From: Planctomycetaceae bacterium
GTDB taxonomy: Bacteria > Planctomycetota > Planctomycetia > Pirellulales > UBA1268
Reading direction: 5' to 3'
DNA length: 5,861 nt
Assembly (NCBI GenBank): GCA_947453125.1
Contig: CANGGC010000202.1
Coordinates: forward strand, 1-5,861
Below are positions 1-5,861 of the stretch, piece after piece; within the stretch, counting starts at the first letter, position 1, and each line of letters begins with the position of its first letter. Under the pieces are notes generated by a model. It searched no databases. It was not told where the DNA came from and saw only the letters and a list, made by a program, of their open reading frames with translations. The translations under genes and the position numbers were made by a program.

Positions 1-1
1 C

Positions 2-55
2 GGCCACCGGATCTTTGCCGATGCCCTCGATGAGGTGTTCGGAACGCCCGACTGA
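2..55 (+). CDS. C-terminal end of an unidentified gene (partial)
   Basis: Frame 2 is open from the window edge to a TGA at 53-55 and encodes GHRIFADALDEVFGTPD. The codons are rich in G or C at the third position, as in the other genes here, and a non-coding leader follows, so this is probably the tail of a real upstream gene. Seventeen residues are too few to assign a family and I do not recognise it. The next gene starts about 200 bases downstream in the same direction, so the two may or may not share a transcript. Confidence 0.5.
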   Translation, partial: GHRIFADALDEVFGTPD

Positions 56-129
56 CCCGCCGGGGACAGGATCTGCTGCGGCGGGCCTTGCGGATCAAGC
101 AGGATGGGGCGATTGAGATCGAGTCTGCG

Positions 130-146
130 GCCCCGCGCAGCGGGGC
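130..146 (+). terminator. GC hairpin followed by a short T run, possible weak terminator
   Basis: GCCCCGC (130-136) and GCGGGGC (140-146) form a perfect 7-bp stem around a GCA loop, followed by TTT at 147-149. It lies about 75 bases after the stop of the upstream gene and before the next start, a plausible place for termination. The T run is very short, so a strong intrinsic terminator is unlikely. GGGGCT (142-147) can instead pair with AGCCCC (154-159), so two exclusive folds are possible. Confidence 0.25.
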
Positions 147-181
147 TTTGCACAGCCCCTCGCAGTCGCCGCCGGACGACT

Positions 182-201
182 GCCGGCGGGCCGCCGCCGG
201 C
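182..201 (+). repeat. 8-bp inverted repeat in the leader of the DUF1592-type gene
   Basis: GCCGGCGG (182-189) and CCGCCGGC (194-201) are perfectly complementary with a 4-base loop, giving an all-GC stem 56 bases before the proposed start at 258. No T run follows, so it does not look like an intrinsic terminator. It could be a leader RNA structure or simply a product of the high GC content. Confidence 0.3.
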
Positions 202-257
202 GCCGAAGAGAGTGTTGCGATGGGGCCAGGCGCGACCGCCGCCCCGTCGAAACACCG

Positions 258-428
258 ATGGCCACTCCCCACGCCACCCTCCGCCGCTGTCGGCCGCCCC
301 GCCCTGGGCTCGGTACGGGGGCGATCTGTCTGGCCCTCGTGCTGACCTGGCTCGGGAGCGCGTCCGCCGCCCCCCCCGTTCCAAGGATGCGGCCCCGTCC
401 GTTGGCCGGGCCCCGATCCGACGGCTGA
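258..428 (+). other. Signal-peptide reading frame (5' part of the frameshifted DUF1592-type gene)
   Basis: ATG 258 opens a 56-codon frame ending at TGA 426-428. Its first 38 residues form a textbook Sec signal peptide: an n-region with arginines at 9, 10, 12 and 15, a hydrophobic core AICLALVLTWLG (22-33), and an SASA|A signal peptidase I site near residue 37. After the C8 run (370-377) the frame degrades into an arginine/proline-rich tail and stops. Third positions of codons 1-40 are G or C in 35 of 40 in this frame, against 30 of 40 in the overlapping frame that leads into DUF1587. I read it as the true N terminus of the gene that continues to 2623 in the -1 frame. No clear Shine-Dalgarno sequence precedes it, which is common in planctomycetes. 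Confidence 0.6.
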
Positions 429-2623
429 CACGGATCGAGCACGAGCACACCCTCCGTGATCTCCTCGCCCTTCCCGGCCTCGAGGTCCGAGGCCTGCTTC
501 CCGAAGACGGGCGGGCCCACGGCTTCGACAAGACAGCCGCGGCCCTCGACGTCTCGCATGTTCACATCGCCGGCTGGTACGCGGCCGCCGAAGCCGCCCT
601 CGGCATGGCCACGGCGCCGCAGCCGGCGGCTCCGAAGCCGGTCCACGAGACACTCCTCCCCGGCGCCCAGGAGTTCTTCAAGCTCGCCCTCCTCGAAGGG
701 GACGCCGTCTTCCTCCGCGGAGGCGCCTACGATCACGAGGCGCTGCCGATCGTCCGCGCGGCGCTCCCGCACAAGCTCGCCCACTACGAGCAGTCGGGGC
801 TCTTCCCCTACCGGCACTCGGTCGGGGTCTTCCGCCGCCAGGCCGTGGACGATCACTTTGCCCTGTTCTTCACCGGCTTCGCGCCGATCCGCGCCGGCCA
901 CTACCGGCTGCGGCTCTCGACCTGGAGCTTCCAATGGGACAGGGGAAAGCTCCTGCCGCGACCGGCCCCCGAGGCCGTCAGTCTCCACGCCGACGACCGG
1001 TTGCTTGCCTATGTCGATGCGCCGTCGCTGGAGCCGACGGTGCATACGATCGACACCTGGCTCAACCCCGGCGAACGGATCCTGTTCACGGCGGCCTCCC
1101 TTCCGCCGGCGCGCGTCTACCAGATGCCGGGCCGGGCTGCGGAGTACGTCGGACCGGGGGTGGCAGTCGATTGGATCGAGGTCGATGGACCGATCGACGA
1201 TGTCTGGCCCCCGGAGAGCCACCGCCGGATCTTCGCCGACCTGCCGGCGCTGCCGCTGCGCGACAGGGGGGCCTCCCCGCCGCGCCGACCGCTCGCCGTG
1301 CAGCGGTTTCCCGGCGCGCTCCCCAGGGGTGAGGAGCACGGAAAACCGTGGGCCGTCACCTCGGCCGACCCGGCTGCCGACTCCAGGCGGCTCCTGTCGA
1401 CCTTCCTCTCCCGGGCTTACCGGCGACCGGCAACCGCCGGTGAGCTCGCGGTCGCCACGGCCCTCGTCGCGAAGCGGATGAAGCAAGGGGATTCGTTCGA
1501 GGATGCCGTCCGCACCGCCTGTCAGGCGGCGCTGTGCAGCCCCGAGTTCCTCTTTCTCGGGGGTTCCCCGGGCCCTCTCGACGATTGGGCCCTGGCATCG
1601 AGGCTCTCCTACTTCCTCTGGGACTCGATGCCCGACGAGATGCTCTTCACCCTGGCACGGCGGCGGCAACTCTCGCAGCCGGACGTCCTCCGGGCCCAGG
1701 TCGAGCGGATGCTCGACGATCCCCGCGCCGAACGGTTCATCGCCCACTTCACCGAGGAATGGCTCGACCTCCGCGACCTCGAGGCCACCACGCCCGACAC
1801 GACGCTCTACCCCGATTTCGATCGTGCCCTCCTCGACGCCATGAGGGCCGAGACGCGGGCCTTCGTCGCCGAGCTCGTGCGCCGCGACGAGCCGGTGACG
1901 GCCCTCGTCCGCTCTGACTTCGCGATGCTCAACCAGCGTCTCGCCTCCCACTACTTCCCCGGGGTCGACGTCGGCGTGCAGGGCGTCGCCATCCAGCGCG
2001 TGTCCCTGCCGGCGGGGAGCCACCGCGGAGGATTGCTGGGACAAGGGGCGATCCACAAGGTGACCGCCAACGGCACGGTGACCTCGCCGGTGAAGCGTGG
2101 CGTCTGGGTGCTGCGGGAATTGCTCGACGCCCCTCCTGATCCGCCTCCACCCGGGGTCGCCGCGGTCGATCCCGACGTCCGCGGTGCGGTCTCGATCCGC
2201 GACCAGCTCGCCCGGCACACGTCCGACGCCACCTGCGCCTCCTGCCATGCGAGCATCGACCCCCCCGGATTCGCCCTCGAGGTGTTCGATGCGGTCGGCC
2301 ACTGGCGGGATCGCTACCGCGTCTTCGCGGATGACTCCGGGGCCCCGCCCGTCGATGGCCCCCCGATCGACGACTCCTGCACGCTCGCCGATGGACGTCG
2401 CTGCGGGTCGTTCGAGGACTTCCGCGAGGCGCTCGTCGTCGACGAGCGCATCCTGCGCCGCGCGCTCGCAAGACACCTCGTCGTCTATGCCACCGGCGCC
2501 GACGTCTCAGCCACGGACGGCGAAGCCATGAACCGCCTCGTCGACGACGCCGAAGCCGCTGGGGGCGGGGTGCGTGCCATGATCCACGCCGTTGTCTCAA
2601 GCCCCTTGTTCCTCGAGCAGTGA
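258..2623 (+). CDS. DUF1587/DUF1595/DUF1592/DUF1588/DUF1585 protein with CxxCH site, apparently frameshifted near its 5' end
   Basis: A large planctomycete-type secreted protein of unknown function, predicted to carry a c-type haem outside the cytoplasm. Numbering assumes one C added to the C8 run at 370-377, giving 788 residues. In order: Sec signal peptide (1-37); DUF1587 (about 55-117, RRLTRIE...TLRDLL and HGFDKTA); a middle region (about 118-368) that looks beta-rich; DUF1595 (about 369-433, ending CSPEFLF); DUF1592 (about 444-566, ASRLSYFLWDSMPDE and LNQRLASHYF); DUF1588 (about 588-685, TSPVKRGVWVL and CASCH at 660-664, then IDPPGFALEVFD); DUF1585 (about 717-788, ending SSPLFLEQ). The N-terminal planctomycete cytochrome domain common in this family is absent. 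The uninterrupted body frame runs from ATG 104 (839 residues), but its first 92 residues include 21 arginines and no signal peptide, so I do not favour that start. The family assignment is firm; the start is uncertain. The stop overlaps the next gene by 4 nt. Confidence 0.9.
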
Positions 2624-3918
2624 AGGGCCTCTTCATGCCTCTCTCCGCACCGACGACAGTCTCCAGACGCGCCCTCCTCCGCGCCTGCGGCGTCGGAGTT
2701 GCCCTTCCCTGGCTCGAGGCCCTTGCCCCCCGTCGGGCCAAGGCCGCCGAGCCCCGCGCGCCGTTGCGGCTGGTGGCCATCGAGACGACGATGGGACTGC
2801 TGCCGCAATGCTTCTTTCCGGAGGGGATCGGCCACGACTACACCGCCTCCCCCTACCTTGCTCCCCTCGAGCCGTTCCGGAACAGGCTCACCATCTGCTC
2901 CGGGCTCTCCCACCCCGACGTCGACGGGGGCCATGCGGCCGACATCGCCTTCCTCACAGGCGCCCCCCACCCGGCCAGCGGCAGCTTCCGCAACACCGTC
3001 TCGCTCGATCAGTTCGCCGCCGAGGGGATCGGCACGGAGACGAGGCTCCCGAGCCTGCCGCTCACCGTGGCCGCTCAGGGGACGACGAGCCTGTCGTTCA
3101 CGCGTGACGGTGTCCTCCTTCCCGGCGAGCGGAGCCCGGCCCGGCTCTACCGGCAGATGTTCCTCCAGGGAACGCCGCAGGAAACCGGCGAGAAGATCGA
3201 GGCGCTCCGCACCGGTCGCAGCGTCCTCGATTTCGTCGCCACCGGCGCCCGCCGCCTCGACAAGTCGCTGCCGGCCGGCGACCGGGAACGGCTCGACCAG
3301 TATTTCACGAGCGTCCGCGAACTCGAGGACCGTCTCCAGAGGGCCGAGGTGTGGGAGAAACGCCGCCGCCCCCGCCCCAAGGCGCCGCCCCCCCCGGAGA
3401 ACCCCGAGCAGGAACTGTTCACCCTCCTGCGCTTGATGGGACAGATGATCCGGCTGGCGCTCGAGAGCGACACGACGAGGCTGGTGACGCTGTTTGTGAA
3501 TCCGGCCCAATGGGTTCCGCGGGCCCCTGGGGTTGTCCACGAGACCCACGCCCTGACGCACCATGGCAACCGGCCGGAGATGATCGCGGAGCTCAAGCGG
3601 GTGGAGGAGATGCAGTTCGTGATCCTCGGCGAGTTCCTCGCCGGGCTCGACGGCGTCCGCGAGGGGACCCACTCCCTCCTCGATCGGACGATGGTGCTCC
3701 ACGGGTCGTGCATGGGGAATGCCAACGCCCACTCCAATTCCCACCTCCCTGTGCTCGTGGCCGGGGGCGGCTTCCGTCACGCCGGGCACCTCGCCTTCGC
3801 CGAGCCCGACGCCCCGCCGCTGGCGAATCTCTATGTCAGCATGCTCCAGCGACTGGGCCTCGAGACCGATGCCTTCGCCAGCTCCACCGGCACGCTCCGC
3901 GGCCTCGAGGCCGCATGA
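2620..3918 (+). CDS. DUF1552 (HXXSHH family) protein with Tat-type signal
   Basis: A full-length DUF1552 protein, 432 residues from GTG 2620 or 427 from ATG 2635. The family has no established function and very often sits beside DUF1592-type genes, as here. The N terminus carries a twin-arginine motif, SRRALLRACG (15-24), a hydrophobic stretch to about 36 and a likely AKA|A cleavage site near 42, so Tat export is inferred. The family motif appears as H310-A-L-T-H-H315, with T in place of S, preceded by H307. A second histidine pair is in AHSNSHLPV (H371, H375), followed by LVAGGG. A charged helix (about 226-250) leads into a proline-rich linker, KAPPPPENP. GTG 2620 overlaps the upstream stop as GTGA, favouring coupled translation. 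ATG 2635 has AAGGG 7 bases upstream and is an equally good start; the Tat motif lies after both. The C terminus runs into a 16-bp palindrome just before the stop. Confidence 0.93.
   Translation: MKGLFMPLSAPTTVSRRALLRACGVGVALPWLEALAPRRAKAAEPRAPLRLVAIETTMGLLPQCFFPEGIGHDYTASPYLAPLEPFRNRLTICSGLSHPDVDGGHAADIAFLTGAPHPASGSFRNTVSLDQFAAEGIGTETRLPSLPLTVAAQGTTSLSFTRDGVLLPGERSPARLYRQMFLQGTPQETGEKIEALRTGRSVLDFVATGARRLDKSLPAGDRERLDQYFTSVRELEDRLQRAEVWEKRRRPRPKAPPPPENPEQELFTLLRLMGQMIRLALESDTTRLVTLFVNPAQWVPRAPGVVHETHALTHHGNRPEMIAELKRVEEMQFVILGEFLAGLDGVREGTHSLLDRTMVLHGSCMGNANAHSNSHLPVLVAGGGFRHAGHLAFAEPDAPPLANLYVSMLQRLGLETDAFASSTGTLRGLEAA
3899..3914. repeat. 16-bp perfect palindrome at the convergent gene junction
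   Basis: GCGGCCTCGAGGCCGC is its own reverse complement and can fold as a 6-bp all-GC stem with a TCGA loop. It forms the last codons of the DUF1552 gene and ends one base before the TGA. Its CCTCGAGG core recurs at 3946-3953 inside the convergent permease gene. A role in bidirectional termination between two genes only 10 bases apart is possible, but there is no T run on either side. Confidence 0.5.
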
Positions 3919-3928
3919 GCAGGAGGCA

Positions 3929-5861
3929 TCACTCGCTCGAAACTGCCTCGAGGAGATCGAGCCGCGCCGCGCGCCGGGCGGGAATCCAGGCGGCCAGTGC
4001 CGTGACGATGACGGCGGCAGCGATGTTGGCGACGATGACCGTCGGCCGGAGCGTCATTCGGATCGGATGGCCGAGGAGCGGCTGGCTGGCGATCTGAATG
4101 AACAGCGCGGTGGTGAGGCCGGCGATGACACCGATCACGGCGCCTGACAGCCCGAGCAACACGCTCTCGAGGACGACCACACCGGTCACCTGCCGGCTGG
4201 TCATGCCGACGGCACGGAGGAGCCCGAGCGTCCGTCGTTTCTCCAGCACGTTCATCGTGACGGTGTTGGCGACGCCGAGGCTCCCGACGAGGAACCCGAG
4301 CCCGAGGATCGCCCACAGCGAGCCGACGACACCATTGACGATCCCATCGACAAATCGCTTCACGTCGGTGAAGCTGCGCAGGAGCATCCCGCGTTCGTCG
4401 GCGATCGCCTGGAGTGGCCCCCGTAACCCCGCGGCCTCCCCCGGCTTTGCCGTGACGAGGATCACGTCGGCCGACTCCAGTCCGAACAGCCGCTTGGCTG
4501 CGTCACGACGGAGGATCAGCGACGCTCCGCCGGAGGTGTAGTCGACGACGAGCGCCGCCACCCTGACCTTCGTCTTCCGACCGAAGACCTCGACGGCAAG
4601 TTCGTCGCCGGCGACGAGCCCGAGCCGGCGTGCGAGCACCGTGCCGGCGACCGCATCGCCCCGGGCCAGGGCTGCCCGCACCGTCGCTTCATCGGCCCCG
4701 ACCGGATCGAGCGGCAGCGGAGCGTCATCCGGTACGTCGCGAGCGACGATCACGCATGCCCCCCCGGCGACGCGGCCGGCGGCGATGCCGATGACGTCGA
4801 TCCGTTCAATCCCACCGATCGCACGGACATCCCCTTCGGCGGAGCGGGCGCCGTCCCCTCCGCCGCCGGCCGCCGCGCTCATCATGCCGGCTTGCGTCAT
4901 CACCCAATCGGCGCGCATTAATCGGGCATACCAGCCGAGGATGTCTTCGACGTTGTCTTGGATCGCGTGTCCTAGTCCGATGCCATTGCTCACCGCCACG
5001 ACGAGCACCCCGGTGGTCAGCGCGGTCCGCACCGGCTGGCGGAGGATCTGCTCGAGGGCGAGCTCGCGCTCGATACGGAAGCGACGGGGCACGAGCGCGG
5101 CACAGGCACGGGCGATCGGCGGCAGGATCACCGGCGTCATCGCCACAAACGACAGGAGCATCGCGATCCCGGCAGGGACGGCCGCCCGTGGCGGCAGCTT
5201 TTCGAGAATCACCAGGACGAGCATCGCCGTGGCAAACGCCCACAGCACCAGCGCCGCACCGATGAACCGCCAGGGAATGCCGGGGGACGGGGGGGGCGGG
5301 GCATTGGCGAGCCCCTCGAGCGGGTCGACGGCGGCGGCCTGCCGTGCCGGCCACCATGCCGCCGCCACCGCGACCACGATCCCCATCAGCGCCGACAGCG
5401 GAATAATCGCCGGATGGACGACGAGCCCGGTGAAGGGCGCCTGGAGCGAGCGGGAGATCCCCGCCGCGATCGGCCGGGCCGCAGCGAGGCCCGCCACCAC
5501 ACCGATCGCCGCGCCGACCGCCCCGAGCAGCGCCGACTCCATCGTGATCATGCGGCGGATCTGCCGGCCGCTGGCCCCGAGGAGACGCACCAGCGACAAC
5601 GACCGGCGGCGCTCCGTGACATTCATGAGCATGGCGTTGCCGACGATGAACCAACTCATCGCGACGGTCAGACCGGTGACGAAGTCGAGCCCGAGATCGG
5701 CGGAGTGCATGACGTCCTCGGCCATGCCGGCCCGCCCCGCCGGCACCTCGGCGATGAGCGTCTCGGGAAGGAGTTTCCCCGCCGCCTCGACGAACTTCTT
5801 CCGATCGGCCTCGGGGGTGAGGGCGACGCGGACCCGATCGACGAGCCCGAGGGCGTTCGAC
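3929..5861 (-). CDS. ABC transporter permease, duplicated FtsX domains (N terminus outside the window)
   Basis: An inner-membrane permease of the FtsX/MacB superfamily (type VII ABC systems), with the layout of the ten-helix YbbP-like members. The visible part is 643 residues ending in ARLDLLEAVSSE; the frame stays open to the window edge, so the GTG at 5744-5746 is not the real start. Helices, numbered from the first visible codon: 58-80, 109-131, 151-171, 198-219, 226-249, 279-297, then an extracytoplasmic domain (about 298-508), then 509-534, 562-587 and 604-628. That makes nine, and the expected first helix lies beyond 5861. Two FtsX modules are clear: MNVTERRRSLSLVRLLGASG (79-98) and MNVLEKRRTLGLLRAVGMTS (536-555), each followed by a glycine/alanine-rich helix. 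Such permeases couple ATP hydrolysis by a separate LolD/MacB-type ATPase to work on lipoproteins, lipids or other envelope substrates; no ATPase is visible here, so the substrate is unknown. A glycine-rich stretch (about 331-337) interrupts the extracytoplasmic domain. Confidence 0.92.
   Translation of the reverse strand, partial: SNALGLVDRVRVALTPEADRKKFVEAAGKLLPETLIAEVPAGRAGMAEDVMHSADLGLDFVTGLTVAMSWFIVGNAMLMNVTERRRSLSLVRLLGASGRQIRRMITMESALLGAVGAAIGVVAGLAAARPIAAGISRSLQAPFTGLVVHPAIIPLSALMGIVVAVAAAWWPARQAAAVDPLEGLANAPPPPSPGIPWRFIGAALVLWAFATAMLVLVILEKLPPRAAVPAGIAMLLSFVAMTPVILPPIARACAALVPRRFRIERELALEQILRQPVRTALTTGVLVVAVSNGIGLGHAIQDNVEDILGWYARLMRADWVMTQAGMMSAAAGGGGDGARSAEGDVRAIGGIERIDVIGIAAGRVAGGACVIVARDVPDDAPLPLDPVGADEATVRAALARGDAVAGTVLARRLGLVAGDELAVEVFGRKTKVRVAALVVDYTSGGASLILRRDAAKRLFGLESADVILVTAKPGEAAGLRGPLQAIADERGMLLRSFTDVKRFVDGIVNGVVGSLWAILGLGFLVGSLGVANTVTMNVLEKRRTLGLLRAVGMTSRQVTGVVVLESVLLGLSGAVIGVIAGLTTALFIQIASQPLLGHPIRMTLRPTVIVANIAAAVIVTALAAWIPARRAARLDLLEAVSSE

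Noticed and set aside
88..116. Possible sigma-70 promoter (TTGCGG, 17-base spacer, GATTGA)
   Set aside because: The -10 hexamer matches the consensus TATAAT at only two positions, and -35-like hexamers are frequent by chance.
104..376. N-terminal extension of the DUF1592-type protein starting at ATG 104
   Set aside because: 21 of its first 92 residues are arginine, proline is also abundant, and there is no export signal or cytochrome motif. It overlaps a clean signal peptide in another frame, so it is better explained as leader sequence read in a frameshifted gene.
95..2476. Long minus-strand open frame (793 codons) opposite the DUF1592-type gene
   Set aside because: The translation is rich in R, G, E and D with no recognisable domain, and it lies opposite a clearly recognised multi-domain gene. 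Long antisense frames are expected where third positions are nearly all G or C.
3388..3395. Second C8 run, in the DUF1552 gene, as another frameshift site
   Set aside because: DUF1552 motifs lie in the same frame before and after it (proline-rich linker), so the frame is intact here. The G8 run at 5289-5296 in the permease is likewise read through without a shift.
2485..3789. Minus-strand open frame (434 codons) opposite the DUF1552 gene
   Set aside because: Same pattern: low-complexity composition without motifs, opposite a confident DUF1552 gene.
5744..5746. GTG as the start of the permease
   Set aside because: The frame stays open from here to the window edge with normal protein-like sequence (LTPEADRKKFVEAAGKLLPE), and a start here would remove part of the first extracytoplasmic domain.

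Overview
The window is GC-rich, densely coding DNA of the kind found in Planctomycetota. The main reason for that reading is a gene pair of two families first recognised in Rhodopirellula and strongly expanded in planctomycetes: a DUF1587/DUF1595/DUF1592/DUF1588/DUF1585 protein with a CxxCH haem-binding site, followed directly by a DUF1552 (HXXSHH) protein. Related phyla (Verrucomicrobiota, Acidobacteriota, Myxococcota) also carry these families, so the phylum call is likely but not certain.

Layout. Bases 2-55 hold the last 17 codons of an unidentified plus-strand gene. Bases 56-257 are non-coding leader with two small hairpin regions. The DUF1592-type gene occupies about 258-2623 on the plus strand, and its stop overlaps the GTG of the DUF1552 gene (2620-3918, plus) by 4 nt. 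Ten bases after that gene ends, a convergent minus-strand ABC transporter permease of the duplicated-FtsX type ends (3929 to beyond 5861, with its N terminus outside the window). There is no RNA gene, CRISPR array or insertion sequence, and no gene-free stretch longer than about 200 bases.

The most notable observation is that the DUF1592-type gene appears to be split between two reading frames. A clean Sec signal peptide starts at ATG 258 in one frame, while the DUF1587 domain and everything after it lie in the -1 frame. The frames would join at a run of eight Cs (370-377). One extra C there would give a typical exported protein of 788 residues. The alternative, an uninterrupted frame starting at ATG 104, gives an arginine/proline-rich N terminus of about 92 residues that does not resemble a protein. 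This is most simply a one-base deletion or sequencing/assembly error, but slippage at the run cannot be excluded.

How the genes work together. The DUF1592 and DUF1552 proteins are probably co-translated and both exported, the first through Sec (if the frame is restored) and the second through Tat. Their biochemical role is not established. The permease is transcribed towards them and is functionally separate as far as can be seen; its ATPase partner is not in the window. I see no convincing undescribed multi-gene system here.
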